A stretch of DNA of 64,000 bases from Hymenobacter wooponensis (lineage in GTDB: Bacteria > Bacteroidota > Bacteroidia > Cytophagales > Hymenobacteraceae): positions 496,001 through 560,000 of the forward strand of contig NZ_SRKZ01000004.1 in assembly GCF_004745865.1 (NCBI RefSeq), written 5' to 3'. The notes beneath the pieces were generated by a model that was not told the DNA's origin, ran no database searches, and saw only the letters and a list, made by a program, of their open reading frames with translations. Shown here in pieces: positions 1-9,372 of this stretch (its first letter is position 1; every line of letters begins with the position of its first letter). The position numbers were made by a program, and so were the translations under genes.

Positions 1-33
1 GGAGCGGCCTTTTGTATATACAATGGCATCAAC

Positions 34-834
34 TTACTTATTCTCCTCGCTAGGCTTGCCCTGCTGATGCATGTTAGCCGCTACTAAGTCATCGGGAATG
101 ATGTTGCTGACCGCTACTTGCACCTTATTTTTCAAGCCAGACACTACCTTATCCTTATTAGCCATTAAGGCGTCATAACCATCTTGCGCGACTTTTGCAG
201 GGTCGGCTTTGCTACCTTCCTTCACCAGCTTCGATTCCGTCATATCGGCCTTGTTGAAGAAGTCGGTGTCGGTTACGCCGGGCAGCAGCGCTGTAATGCT
301 AATGCCCTTATCCTTGGTCTCTTCCCGGATAGCTTCAGTGAACGATGTCACAAAGGCTTTCGTGCCGTGATATACTGCCTGCAATGGCCCGGGTAGCTCA
401 CCACCTATCGAGGAAACGTTAAGAATCTTACCATCTCCTCGCCCCACCATTTCTTTGAGGAAGCACTTGGTAAGCGTAACGTAGGCTCCAATATTCAGCT
501 GAATGATGTCCAGTTCACGGTTGATGTCGGTTTCAGTAAACTCGCCGTATTGCCCTTGCCCGGCATCATTTACCAAAACATCAACCTGAAGTCCTTGGGC
601 CTTCACCGCATCATAGACTTCAAACGGAGCTTCCCGCTTAAACAGATCTTTGGCAACAGTGACTACCTCAATACCATGTTGCTGTTTGAACTCGGAAGCC
701 TTCTGGTCTAGCTCCTCCTGATTACGAGCTACCAAAACCAAGTTGTACTGATCCTGTGCGAAAAGCTTGGCAAGTTCGTAGCCTATTCCGCTAGTAGCAC
801 CTGTTATTAATGCGTATTTCTGTTTGTTTGTCAT
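34..834 (-). CDS. SDR family NAD(P)-dependent oxidoreductase
   Basis: Classical short-chain dehydrogenase of about 266 residues. Near the N terminus is the Rossmann cofactor motif TGATSGIG. After it come the NDAG strand motif, a catalytic serine in NVSSIGG and the YxxxK pair in YHGTK, so the active site looks complete. The substrate cannot be read from the sequence; the family reduces or oxidises carbonyl/hydroxyl groups with NAD(P)H. A start 11 codons further upstream (867) is open, but the ATG at 834 gives the usual SDR N terminus (MTNKQKYALITG). No signal peptide, so cytoplasmic. The gene is divergent from the small protein gene at 1119. Family call is firm, specific function unknown. Confidence 0.9.
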   Translation of the reverse strand: MTNKQKYALITGATSGIGYELAKLFAQDQYNLVLVARNQEELDQKASEFKQQHGIEVVTVAKDLFKREAPFEVYDAVKAQGLQVDVLVNDAGQGQYGEFTETDINRELDIIQLNIGAYVTLTKCFLKEMVGRGDGKILNVSSIGGELPGPLQAVYHGTKAFVTSFTEAIREETKDKGISITALLPGVTDTDFFNKADMTESKLVKEGSKADPAKVAQDGYDALMANKDKVVSGLKNKVQVAVSNIIPDDLVAANMHQQGKPSEENK

Positions 835-1118
835 AGCACGAGCACGTAAAAGATTGATCTTCAGCATAACCTACGGTGCCAAGATTCCTTCGGCCGTACA
901 TTTCTTTTGCTATTTATCAGATTCTAATTCATAGCTCAACTACTAGCTGAGCCGTTATACCTCAATACCATTTGCCTGAACTACGTAAATTTCTCCTACA
1001 AAAATCAGGGTTTGCCTCAGCGTAAATCCGTAGAAATCGATAAGCCGTACCACCTCAAAAGGAGGTAAATAGACAAGATTTACAGACCGTCTGAATCTTG
1101 CTCTGAACCCCTTTCCTT

Positions 1119-1388
1119 ATGTTGATGCCAACGCTTCCGGATACCTCAGCTTTGCACCTGCAAAAACTACCTCTCGGCCGCCAGCTTGACTTCTCAATTC
1201 CTGATGGCCGCTTTGCGTACATATACCGCCGTACTGAAAATGAGCCATGGCGCTGTGTTGCTCGAAATGCCTGTACCCCTTTCCTAGACTCGGCTCCTAT
1301 CTACCAAGAGACCAAGCCAGAGTATGTAGTATGCTTCTGTGACAGCGCGGGCATTATTATGGCCGCAACGCCCATAGTACAGGCCTAG
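1119..1388 (+). CDS. Small protein of unknown family, paralogue A
   Basis: An 89-residue protein that I do not recognise. It is clearly a paralogue of the product at 4913-5221. Both share LHL, a P-x-GR-x-LDF segment, FAY-x-YRR, the block CVARNAC, LD, then EY and a D-x-x-G near the end. Conservation between two copies about 3.5 kb apart argues that both are real. The pattern of aromatic and alternating hydrophobic residues suggests a small beta-rich domain, which is inference. There is no signal peptide or membrane segment. The TAG stop lies inside GGCCTAG, one of the window-wide motifs. A 26-bp hairpin follows. Confidence 0.75.
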   Translation: MLMPTLPDTSALHLQKLPLGRQLDFSIPDGRFAYIYRRTENEPWRCVARNACTPFLDSAPIYQETKPEYVVCFCDSAGIIMAATPIVQA

Positions 1389-1407
1389 CACTCATTAATA
1401 GCATAAA

Positions 1408-1467
1408 AGCACAAGCCCCGTAACGAAGCCGCGTCTATTCACGCGGCTTCGTTACGGGGCTTGTGCT
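1408..1467. terminator. Bidirectional hairpin terminator, 26-bp perfect stem
   Basis: Left arm 1408-1433 and right arm 1442-1467 are perfect reverse complements (26 bp) around an 8-nt loop. The hairpin sits between two convergent genes ending at 1388 and 1481, so it can terminate both. The U-tracts are weak. Confidence 0.8.
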
Positions 1468-1480
1468 AGGTTTACTTAGT

Positions 1481-3691
1481 CTATTGGTGCATCAGCTTGG
1501 TCATTACCCGAGTTGCACCTTGCTGCACAGTCAGGCTATAGACCCCTAGCGGCAGCTGCGTAACTTCAGGCAGGGTAATGGTAGAGGCACCTTTGGTTAC
1601 TTCTACTGAGCGCGTGAGCACAGTCCGCCCCATTGCATCAGTGCAGGTGATGAAGGCTTTCCCTCCTTGAGGGCTCTGAATCTGCATGCTCAGCTCGCCT
1701 ACGAAGGGGTTCGGCCATGCCTGCATTTCTAGATTGGCAACGTTAGCAATGGTAACTGCTTTAACAGCAGAGTACGTTATTTTACCAGATATATCAACCT
1801 GCTTAAGACGATAGTACACCATCGCGCCCGAATACTTAGCCAGAGCGTCCTGCCAGGCGTAAGTGCTCGTTTGGGTAGTAGTGCCGTTGCCTTTGACAGT
1901 GGCGATGCGGTTGAAAACACGACCATCACTGCTAGACTCTACTTCGAAACGGTCGTTCTGCAATTCCGAAGCAGTTAGCCAGCGCAACACCGCATTGCCG
2001 GCCTGACGCTCGGCAGTAAAGGAAACCAGCTCAACGGGTAAAGGAGCTGGCTTGCTTTCCGATTCGCTGGCCCCCAGGTTACCTAGTATACCCGGAGCAG
2101 GCGTTGCCGAGCCAAAGAAGTCGCGCGAACCTGGTGTCAAGCTAAATTCTGTGGCTAAGTTCAAGCCAGAGCCAATTGCGGCAGAGGTAGGCTGCAGCTT
2201 ATATGCGTCCCAAGAAGTCAGCAAACGACGGTTGCCGCTTGAAATATTCATATCTCCTCCCTGACCAGCTCGCACAAATGCGGGGTCTAAGCTTACTCCA
2301 ACCATTCTGGTACCAACCATCTCTTGGTTAGTAGCGGTACGCCAGTCGTTGAGAGTGCTAAAAGATGTGCCTCCCCATTTAATACCTAGCGGTTTACCCG
2401 TACCCCAGTAGCAGTTGCTTTGAAACGTGATTCCCTCAGTAGCTAGTGCTTTTACCTGTGGCACGCCAGCCGTAGTCTGGAATATATTGTTCCGCACCGT
2501 GATCTGGCTAACCCCGTTGCTCGACAAATAGAACGCGTTAGCCTCTGAGCCATCTGCTGCGGGCGTCAGGTAAATCGTATTGTTATGGATAGCCGCCGTT
2601 TGAATGCCTCCATTATCTCCCGAAGACCATAACATGATGGCACCTTGTCCGAAACGACGAGCATCGTTTTCGCTAATGTTATAGCGAATAGTCAGGTCGT
2701 GCATAGCTGGTGCGCCACTATACTGGGCCAGCAAATAGCCTGGTCCATCATTGTCATGTGAGTAATTATACTGCATGACAGAATTAGTGCAGCCACCATC
2801 CAAGTCAAACCCGCCACCATCGTGGGCTAAACCAGAACGGTTATGGTGCGACTCACACTCCTGTATAACCAACTTATTGCAAATATACCCCCAGATACCG
2901 ACGGGCCCTCCGTTTGGATTATTGTTCAGCCAGCCATTATTGTATGTCTCACAGTGCTCAATTAGAGCGCCGTCAATACTTGAGAGCACGATACCACTAC
3001 CCGTGTTAGTAGTAGTAATTTCTGACCGACCAGAATTGTTATAGGCCTTGCAATCCGCAACATACCAGTCTTTATGGCAAAGAGCAGGAGCTTTACCATA
3101 AGAGGAGATACCGGCCTCGCCATTGTCGTGAGCTTGGCAGTTCGTAATACGTACATTGTCATAGCCACTAGTTGTGCTTGAGCTGCCAATAGCAATACCC
3201 GTCTTTATATAGCCACTTACATCAAGGCTATCTAAAACAAGGTGAGACAACCGTTTATTGGTAAGGTCAGCAGTGACAGAGAAGATAACGCCGGAGTTAT
3301 TAGTCGTCGTACGGCCTGAGCCCGCAAACTTTAGGCGATGCAGTTCAATACCACCAGCATTGGGGCAGTAAAATGCATAATTGTTTCCGCTTGCAATTGT
3401 GGCCATACCTTGGCCATAAGAGCCTATTTTAATAGGATCGGCAGCGGTGCCTACGCTTGTAAAATATAAGGAGCCTGTAAAGGTCTTTCCTGCTTCAAAA
3501 AGAACCCGGTCGCCGGGGTTGAAGCTAGCCTTATTTACCTGTGCGATACTATTCCACGCAGTTGCGACTGAAGTACCATCATTTGTGTCTTTACCTGTTG
3601 AGCTGATATAGTACGTTGTAGCTAAAGCAGACGAACTATTCGTTAGCAAAGAGACAAAGAGAACTGATAAGAGTACAAGTTTAAAGCGCAT
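1481..3691 (-). CDS. Secreted right-handed beta-helix protein, T9SS type A cargo
   Basis: About 736 residues. An N-terminal signal peptide is followed by YYISSTGKDTNDG, typical of parallel beta-helix polysaccharide lyases and related surface proteins. Residues of roughly 60-520 carry many N/D/G-rich strand-turn units (for example YNNSG, HDNGEAG, HDGGG) of a right-handed beta helix. A beta-sandwich module containing VELVSFTAER and YYRLKQVD follows. The last 75 residues (AWPNPF ... GVYSLTV) form a T9SS type A sorting domain, so the protein should be exported and anchored at the cell surface. Substrate unknown; acidic-polysaccharide binding or lysis is plausible. The ATG at 3691 is preferred over an upstream TTG. 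The upstream 660 bp is AT-rich and gene-poor. Confidence 0.85.
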   Translation of the reverse strand: MRFKLVLLSVLFVSLLTNSSSALATTYYISSTGKDTNDGTSVATAWNSIAQVNKASFNPGDRVLFEAGKTFTGSLYFTSVGTAADPIKIGSYGQGMATIASGNNYAFYCPNAGGIELHRLKFAGSGRTTTNNSGVIFSVTADLTNKRLSHLVLDSLDVSGYIKTGIAIGSSSTTSGYDNVRITNCQAHDNGEAGISSYGKAPALCHKDWYVADCKAYNNSGRSEITTTNTGSGIVLSSIDGALIEHCETYNNGWLNNNPNGGPVGIWGYICNKLVIQECESHHNRSGLAHDGGGFDLDGGCTNSVMQYNYSHDNDGPGYLLAQYSGAPAMHDLTIRYNISENDARRFGQGAIMLWSSGDNGGIQTAAIHNNTIYLTPAADGSEANAFYLSSNGVSQITVRNNIFQTTAGVPQVKALATEGITFQSNCYWGTGKPLGIKWGGTSFSTLNDWRTATNQEMVGTRMVGVSLDPAFVRAGQGGDMNISSGNRRLLTSWDAYKLQPTSAAIGSGLNLATEFSLTPGSRDFFGSATPAPGILGNLGASESESKPAPLPVELVSFTAERQAGNAVLRWLTASELQNDRFEVESSSDGRVFNRIATVKGNGTTTQTSTYAWQDALAKYSGAMVYYRLKQVDISGKITYSAVKAVTIANVANLEMQAWPNPFVGELSMQIQSPQGGKAFITCTDAMGRTVLTRSVEVTKGASTITLPEVTQLPLGVYSLTVQQGATRVMTKLMHQ

Positions 3692-3697
3692 TGACAA

Positions 3698-4359
3698 GGG
3701 CTTTGGTATGACAATGCAATACTATGCAAATAGGATAATTATAAAAATATAAATGTTTTTCAAAGATTTATAACGCTTTTCAGGGGCTATTTAGGCATCA
3801 AAGTGCAAAATGCAATTCATTGCCTCACAATACAATATACAGTAGCATTCTTTCATCAGGTTAGTTTGGTTATATTCTAGAATATTAATCTAATCTACAT
3901 TTGAAATGTAATTTTTCCTACAATTAGAATAGGTTGTAATTTTATATAACTATTGACTCTGTATAAAATCCCATACTTATGCATAGCAGCAGAACAGTAT
4001 CCAACCTACCCATTCAAACAACCCATTACTGGCTTGCTCACACTTTTCTCAAACAATTCCGTGTGAGTGGCTCCTTAGTTACTTCACTAGAGTAACTATG
4101 CGATAAAAGTGTAAGACACCCAATTAAGGTTGAACTTAACTGAATAATGAGCGACAGTTTGCACTTGTCCAACGCCCCATCTCAGCTGTAAATTAGGGCG
4201 TGCTAAATTTCATCTTGTGAAACCCTTACATAAAATATGAGTATTTATTACGAGACAAAAAGGAGATTAATACGGTAGCTTTCAGGATGCTAGTTGCAGA
4301 GTTTAGATACTAAAACTCACTTGCGCCCACAGGCAGCCTTGGCCTAACTTCTTTCCATT
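3698..4359. other. AT-rich intergenic region without a recognised gene
   Basis: A 660-bp divergent gap between the beta-helix gene and a small plus-strand ORF. It is visibly richer in A+T than the flanking genes and has stops in all frames. It probably holds promoters for both sides, but I find no perfect TAnnTTTG box that I can assign. Confidence 0.6.
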
Positions 4360-4644
4360 GTGAGCAAGTCTTGTACTCTGCGCGTTTATGCTGAAGCTGA
4401 TGGGCCCATAGTGGCTCTCATCTTGGTTGCGCACTCACGTAATGGCACCGACTTGTCTGAAATTGAGCTCCCATATTTGCTATGGCAGTCAATGGGAACC
4501 CGGGCAGCAGCTACTATGATAGCGCGCTTTTATAGATGGAATCATCCGGAGGTAGTAGAGCAGCTTGGGAGGGTAGCCGTTCAGCGTAGCATTACTTCAC
4601 TGCTGCATGTACACCAGCGTGAATACCGGAGTAAACTTCTATAG
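4360..4644 (+). CDS. Hypothetical small protein (GTG start)
   Basis: An open frame of 94 codons beginning with GTG and encoding a mixed-composition product (ends HQREYRSKLL). I recognise no domain. It lies between the AT-rich gap and the second member of the small paralogous family, in the same direction as that gene and 268 nt before its ATG. No signal peptide or membrane helix. Codon composition is compatible with coding but not decisive; it could be a chance ORF. Confidence 0.4.
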   Translation: MSKSCTLRVYAEADGPIVALILVAHSRNGTDLSEIELPYLLWQSMGTRAAATMIARFYRWNHPEVVEQLGRVAVQRSITSLLHVHQREYRSKLL

Positions 4645-4912
4645 ATATACGCCGCAACGCACCGCATTATAAGGTGTTGCTCCTGTAAATAGGCACTCCT
4701 GTACACTGCCTCACATGACGTGCTAATGCAAACTGGCCTAGCACACAATCTGCTCAAGCCCTCTTGGTATTTACCACACAAAATCAGCAGTATACACTTA
4801 TAAAACCCGTATAAATTCGGGAGCATTATTTCATGGAGTATCGTTTAACCGACCGTCAGAACCTAATAAAGTGGCCTGACGTACGTTCTAACCTGCTTAC
4901 CCTTTGAAAACA

Positions 4913-5221
4913 ATGCTTACCCTCGCCCCCACCGCCACCCTCCACCTTCATTTAGTTCCTGCTGGTCGTCGCCTCGATTTCCCAACACCGGCTGGCCAAT
5001 TTGCTTATGTATATCGCCGTGGCCGCAACCAGTCTTGGCAGTGCGTGGCCCGCAATGCCTGCAGTCCTTACCTCGACCGCACTTCAAACTTGTCGGCTAC
5101 CACTCATGAGTACATGGTGCAATACCTGGATACTAATGGCGAGGTTATCCAAAAGACATCCATCGTTCGGGCCGCCCCGGCAGGGCTACCCGTTAGCCCC
5201 AGTTGGATTAGCCTCCGCTAG
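4913..5221 (+). CDS. Small protein of unknown family, paralogue B
   Basis: A 102-residue paralogue of the product at 1119-1388, with the same order of blocks: LHL, P-x-GR-x-LDF, FAYVYRR, CVARNAC, LD, EY and D-x-x-G. The ATG at 4913 is chosen over a TTG nine bases upstream because it aligns with the start of the paralogue and because the TTG belongs to a CTTTG promoter-like box. A C-terminal tail of about 15 residues is absent from copy A. Upstream of both copies is a nearly identical 14-mer (1085-1098 and 4851-4864, beginning GACCGTC). The stop codon is embedded in CTAGGCCA. Function unknown. Confidence 0.75.
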   Translation: MLTLAPTATLHLHLVPAGRRLDFPTPAGQFAYVYRRGRNQSWQCVARNACSPYLDRTSNLSATTHEYMVQYLDTNGEVIQKTSIVRAAPAGLPVSPSWISLR

Positions 5222-5446
5222 GCCACCACTGCGCACCTAGTTTATATTTGCCCTTTCACTAGAAACTCTCATTTCAGAAAGGCAACTAGTACAGGGGCAT
5301 TTCTTTGAAGCGCTGTGCCCTTAGACAGCCTGTAGCCCAGTACCTGACAGGTGACATCAAATAGTAAGGCAGCTTATCTAAACCTTAATGGGGTATTTCA
5401 GCTTCCTACTTAACGCCTGCTGAACTTAGGCGTTGATTTTTTCTGC

Positions 5447-6751
5447 ATGCCTGAGTACGATATTCTACTAGTTGGTGCCGGTGCTGCTGGCTTATTAGCC
5501 GCCCGCACCCTCGCTCAAGCGGGTCGACGTGTTGCTATACTTGAAGCCCGCAACCGCCCTGGCGGCCGCATCCACACCTTTACTGACCACGGCTTTACTG
5601 GCCCTACTGAAGGTGGAGCCGAGTTTTTACATGGCGATGTAGCTCGCTCTCAAGCTCTTCTTCTAGAAGCTGGCATCATCACTCACGATACCGGTGGCAG
5701 CAACTTTGAGGCGGCTGAAGGCAAAGCTCAAGAGGCGGAAGGGTTCTTTATCGAAGACATGCCCTTGCTGCTTCAGAAGCTGCATAGTCTGGAGCATGAT
5801 GTGCCCCTGGCCGAATTTTTGGCGCAACAATTTCCTGATGAGCAGTATCGAGAATTGCGCGATACTGTTACGCGCTTTGCGGAAGGCTACGATGCCGCTG
5901 ATGCCCGCCGGGCTAGTTCCTTTGCGTTGCGCGAAGAATGGTCGGGCAACGGAGCCGAAGACTCGCCTAGGCCAGAGGGCGGGTACGGGCGGTTGATTGA
6001 CTGGCTGGTGCAAGAAGTTCAAGCGGCCGGCGGCGTGCTGCATCTCTCTACTATAGTAGAGGAAGTGCGCTGGCAAGCGGGGCAGGTGGAAATAAAATGC
6101 CAAGGAGGCCCTACCTTCCTAGCTGCCCAGGCACTACTCACTCTACCGCTAGGTGTATTGCAGGCAGAGGAAGGCACAGCTGGTTACGTGCGCTTTACGC
6201 CAGAACTGCCCGCTTACCGAGCTGCCGCTATGGCATTGGGTGTTGGGCCCGTGATTAAGTTCCTGCTGGAATTTCAGGAGCCCTTTTGGCAAGCCCCTTC
6301 CGCCGAGGTAGGTCAGCCCATGCCCGAAATGGGCTTTCTTTTCTCGGATGCTGCTGTGCCTACTTGGTGGAGCCAATTTCCTGACACCCGCCCCCTACTC
6401 ACTGGCTGGGTTGCCGGTCCGGCCGCTGCTGCCCTGCGGGAAACCTCCGAAGCCGACCTACTTACGCTCGCCCTCGATACGCTAGCTTATCTGTTTGGCT
6501 CTACCACCAGTTTCCTGCGCCAGCAGCTTCGCGCCCACCGCGTAGTTAACTGGGGTGCTGATCCGTTTGCGCGAGGGGCTTATGCCTACGCAACAGTAGG
6601 ATCGGCGGCGGCCTACCAAGTTCTTAACCAGCCCATCGAAGACACGCTCTTTTTTGCGGGTGAAGGTCTCTACGAAGGAGCGCACACTGGAACCGTTGAA
6701 GCTGCTTTAGTGAGCGGTGAAACAGCTGCCAAGAGAATTCTAGGCCAGTAG
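5447..6751 (+). CDS. FAD-dependent amine oxidase family protein
   Basis: A flavoprotein of 434 residues. The N terminus has the dinucleotide-binding motif GAGAAG (residues about 8-13), then EARNRPGGR, which binds the FAD ribose and phosphate, and GGAEFLHG. Near the C terminus, FFAGEGLYEGAHTGTVEAAL is the second FAD contact typical of monoamine oxidase, polyamine oxidase and phytoene-desaturase-like enzymes. Expected reaction: oxidation of an amine using O2, with release of H2O2; the substrate is not predictable. It is cytoplasmic (no signal peptide). The TenI/ThiE-like gene starts 28 nt downstream on the same strand, so the two may be co-transcribed. It lacks the architecture of the glycine oxidase ThiO, so a thiamine role is not supported. 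Confidence 0.85.
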   Translation: MPEYDILLVGAGAAGLLAARTLAQAGRRVAILEARNRPGGRIHTFTDHGFTGPTEGGAEFLHGDVARSQALLLEAGIITHDTGGSNFEAAEGKAQEAEGFFIEDMPLLLQKLHSLEHDVPLAEFLAQQFPDEQYRELRDTVTRFAEGYDAADARRASSFALREEWSGNGAEDSPRPEGGYGRLIDWLVQEVQAAGGVLHLSTIVEEVRWQAGQVEIKCQGGPTFLAAQALLTLPLGVLQAEEGTAGYVRFTPELPAYRAAAMALGVGPVIKFLLEFQEPFWQAPSAEVGQPMPEMGFLFSDAAVPTWWSQFPDTRPLLTGWVAGPAAAALRETSEADLLTLALDTLAYLFGSTTSFLRQQLRAHRVVNWGADPFARGAYAYATVGSAAAYQVLNQPIEDTLFFAGEGLYEGAHTGTVEAALVSGETAAKRILGQ

Positions 6752-6779
6752 TTCAGCGTAGAAATTAGCTATACTTGGC

Positions 6780-7406
6780 ATGCCTTTTCGCCTGCTGGTC
6801 ATCTCCCCACCTGAGCCGCTGGAAGCAGAGCTCCCCTTCCTCCTGCAACTGTTCGAGGCAGGCCTACAAACTTACCACGTTCGCAAACCGGGTTGGTCGG
6901 AGCAGGAGCTGGCTGAGTACGTGCAGCAAATCCCGGCTATCTACCACAACCGGCTAGTAGTGCATGCCCACTACACGCTGGCACTTCGGTTCCTGCTCAA
7001 AGGCATTCACCTGACTGAGCACAGCCGACGTGCTGCCAGTACAACCGCCCTCCTACGCCAACTGCCGGGCCGGAGCATTTCTGCCTCCCTCCACAGTCTC
7101 GAAGATCTGGCACGTCACCGTCGGCCTTATCACTACGTCTTCCTCAGCCCTATATTTCCGAGCACCAGCAAGCCGGGTTATCAAGCCGACTTTAAGCCTG
7201 AAGCGCTGGAACATACGCTAGGCCACCTGCGCATGCGCCGGGGCTACAGTCCGCAGGTGGTAGCGCTGGGTGGTATCACGCCGGCTACGTTGCCTTGGGT
7301 GCAGCAGGTTGGTTTTGCGGGGGCGGCCGTGTTGGGCGGCATTTGGCAGCAGCCTAATCCGGTGATGGCATTTCGGGAGTTGCAGGCGGCTGTACTGCAC
7401 CACTAG
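6780..7406 (+). CDS. Thiamine phosphate synthase / TenI-like protein (second ThiE homologue)
   Basis: A (beta/alpha)8 protein of 208 residues in the ThiE/TenI superfamily. Visible motifs are HVRKPGWSE near residue 33 (ThiE has QLR-x-K), KGIHLTE, FLSPIFPSTSKPGY (ThiE has GPxFxTxTK) and VVALGGI for phosphate binding. The ND-x-x-x-A and HLGxxD motifs needed by true ThiE are altered (HAHYTLALRF, GIHLTE). It may therefore be TenI, the thiazole tautomerase, or a diverged paralogue; a normal thiE exists at 9369. It is convergent with thiH, and its TAG stop shares the palindrome CTAG at 7403-7406 with the thiH stop. Confidence 0.75.
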   Translation: MPFRLLVISPPEPLEAELPFLLQLFEAGLQTYHVRKPGWSEQELAEYVQQIPAIYHNRLVVHAHYTLALRFLLKGIHLTEHSRRAASTTALLRQLPGRSISASLHSLEDLARHRRPYHYVFLSPIFPSTSKPGYQADFKPEALEHTLGHLRMRRGYSPQVVALGGITPATLPWVQQVGFAGAAVLGGIWQQPNPVMAFRELQAAVLHH

Positions 7407-8524
7407 GCCACTGGCGTGGCCAGCGCTTGGTCCCAATCTTTCCAGACGGGCTCGTAGCCTTGCCGCCGGATCATGGCGGCAATTTCCGCGGGGCTGCGCT
7501 CATCACTGATTTCAAACTGCTCCAGTGACTCTGGCTCTACCACGTAGCCGCCGGGGTTGGTTTTAGAGCCTGCGCTGATGGACGTGATGCCGAGCTTAAT
7601 GATATGGTCGCGAAAGGTGGGCGTTTCGCGGGTCGAAATCGAGAGTTCTACTTCTTCGTTCAGCAGCCGATACGCGCAGATCAACTGTACCAACTCCCGA
7701 TCCGACATTTCTACCTTGGGCTGCAACAGCCCCTCCGCTGGCCGTAGCCGCGGGAAGGATAGGCTATAGCGGGTTTGCCAGTAGGTGCGCTCCAGGTAGG
7801 CCAGATGCAGAGCTGTGAAAAAGCTGTCGGTGCGCCAGTCTTCTAGGCCAAACAGCACGCCTAACCCCATCTTATGAATGCCCGCCTGGCCGAGCCGGTC
7901 GGGCGTATCGAGGCGGTAGTAGAAGTTCGATTTCTTACCCTTCGGGTGGTGCTTCTTATAGTCCTCCTGATGGTAGGTTTCCTGGTACACTAGCACCGTG
8001 TGCAGACCATCGGGAATGAGTCGCTCATAGTCCTCGCGGTCAAGGGGCTGCACTTCCATGGAGATGTGTGCGAAGTGGGGCCGCAACGTCTGGATGGCTT
8101 TCTGCAAGTACTCTACCCCTACGGTTTGGTTGGCCTCGCCGGTTACCAGCAGCACGTGCTCGTAGCCCCACTCCTTCAGCACGGTTGCCTCCTGCAGCAT
8201 TTCCACGCTGCTGAGCGTGCGCCGCCGGATTTTATTATCGAGACTGAAGCCGCAGTAGGTGCAAATATTCTGGCACTCATTGCTCAGGTAGAGCGGTACG
8301 TAGAGTTGCACCGTATTCCCGAAGCGCTTGCGCGTAAGCTGCTGGCTCAACCGAGCCATCTGCTCCAGATACGGGGCCGCGGCTGGCGAAATCAGGGCCT
8401 TGAAATCTTCCAGCGTGCGTTTCGGCGCCGCCAACGCCCGCTCTACATCGGCGGCGGTTTTGGCGTAGATGCTGGCCTTGACGTCGTCCCAGCGGTGAGC
8501 ATCGAAGATGGGGCGGAAAGACAT
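7403..8524 (-). CDS. thiH: 2-iminoacetate synthase ThiH (radical SAM)
   Basis: Radical SAM enzyme that cleaves tyrosine to 2-iminoacetate and p-cresol for thiazole synthesis. The signature CQNICTYCGF carries the three [4Fe-4S]-ligating cysteines around residue 85. MSFRPIFD at 8524 is the likely start; the frame is open 17 codons further upstream, but that extension has no family support. Length of 373 residues is normal for ThiH. It is the last gene of the minus-strand thi operon, 74 nt after thiG. Use of ThiH rather than ThiO implies tyrosine as glycine-imine donor. No hairpin follows; the gene runs directly into the convergent TenI-like gene. Confidence 0.95.
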   Translation of the reverse strand: MSFRPIFDAHRWDDVKASIYAKTAADVERALAAPKRTLEDFKALISPAAAPYLEQMARLSQQLTRKRFGNTVQLYVPLYLSNECQNICTYCGFSLDNKIRRRTLSSVEMLQEATVLKEWGYEHVLLVTGEANQTVGVEYLQKAIQTLRPHFAHISMEVQPLDREDYERLIPDGLHTVLVYQETYHQEDYKKHHPKGKKSNFYYRLDTPDRLGQAGIHKMGLGVLFGLEDWRTDSFFTALHLAYLERTYWQTRYSLSFPRLRPAEGLLQPKVEMSDRELVQLICAYRLLNEEVELSISTRETPTFRDHIIKLGITSISAGSKTNPGGYVVEPESLEQFEISDERSPAEIAAMIRRQGYEPVWKDWDQALATPVA

Positions 8525-8598
8525 GGTTTGGTTGTTAATTATTGATTTTCGGTTGTCATTGGTAGGCGTTGGCATGCACTGACGCCTACCAGTGGCAA

Positions 8599-9372
8599 CT
8601 AATCCAGGAAAGACGTAAGAGGCGAGCTGGCTTCGGCGTGTGCCTGGGGGGCAGCTAGGCGGGCTTCGTAGGCCAGGCGGCCGGCTTCCACAGCTAGGCG
8701 GAAGGCTTGCGCCATCTGCACGGGTTGTCCGGCCACGGCAATGGCCGTATTTACCAGCACGGCATCGGCCCCCAGCTCTATGGCGGCTGCGGCGTGCGAG
8801 GGCGCGCCAATGCCGGCATCAACCACCACTGGCACCCGGCTCTGATCAATGATGATTTCCAGGAACTCCCGAGTTAACAGGCCCTTATTGGAGCCGATGG
8901 GCGAGCCGAGCGGCATTACGGCCGCCACCCCCACCTCCTCCAGCCGCTTGCACAGCACCGGATCGGCGTGAATATAGGGCAGCACCACGAAGCCCAGCTT
9001 CACCAGCTCCTCGGCTGCTTTCAGGGTTTCTACTGGGTCGGGCAACAGGTACTTGGGGTCGGGATGAATTTCAAGCTTAAGCCAGTTGGTTTCCAAAGCT
9101 TCACGAGCCAACTGAGCGGCAAACACTGCTTCCTTGGCCGTGCGCACGCCAGAGGTATTCGGCAGCAGCTGAAACTGTGGGTGGCTGAGGTGGCCTAGCA
9201 GGTCGTCCTGGGCATCGGTTACGTCAACCCGCTTTAGGGCCACTGTTACCAGCTCTGAGCCGGACGCCAGCAAGGCTTCCTCCATGAGCTGCGCCGAGCT
9301 GAACTTGCCGGTGCCGGTAAACAGGCGCGACGAGAACGTGCGCCCGGAAATTACGAGGGGTTGAGTGGTCAT
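8599..9372 (-). CDS. thiG: Thiazole synthase ThiG
   Basis: About 257 residues. ThiG condenses deoxyxylulose phosphate, iminoacetate and ThiS thiocarboxylate to the thiazole phosphate. Recognisable segments are SRLFTGTGKF near the start, ALKRVD with the Schiff-base lysine environment, LLPNTSG, LKLEIHPD, PLGSPIGSNKG and VVDAGIGAPSHAAAAIELGADAV split across the phosphate-binding end. The frame is open to 9561, but the extra 63 codons lie over the thiE coding frame and have no ThiG similarity. ATG at 9372 overlaps the thiE TGA by 4 nt, which indicates translational coupling. Confidence 0.95.
   Translation of the reverse strand: MTTQPLVISGRTFSSRLFTGTGKFSSAQLMEEALLASGSELVTVALKRVDVTDAQDDLLGHLSHPQFQLLPNTSGVRTAKEAVFAAQLAREALETNWLKLEIHPDPKYLLPDPVETLKAAEELVKLGFVVLPYIHADPVLCKRLEEVGVAAVMPLGSPIGSNKGLLTREFLEIIIDQSRVPVVVDAGIGAPSHAAAAIELGADAVLVNTAIAVAGQPVQMAQAFRLAVEAGRLAYEARLAAPQAHAEASSPLTSFLD

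Noticed and set aside
4581..4826. 81-codon minus-strand ORF
   Set aside because: No motif, biased composition, overlaps another weak ORF; no promoter or terminator seen.
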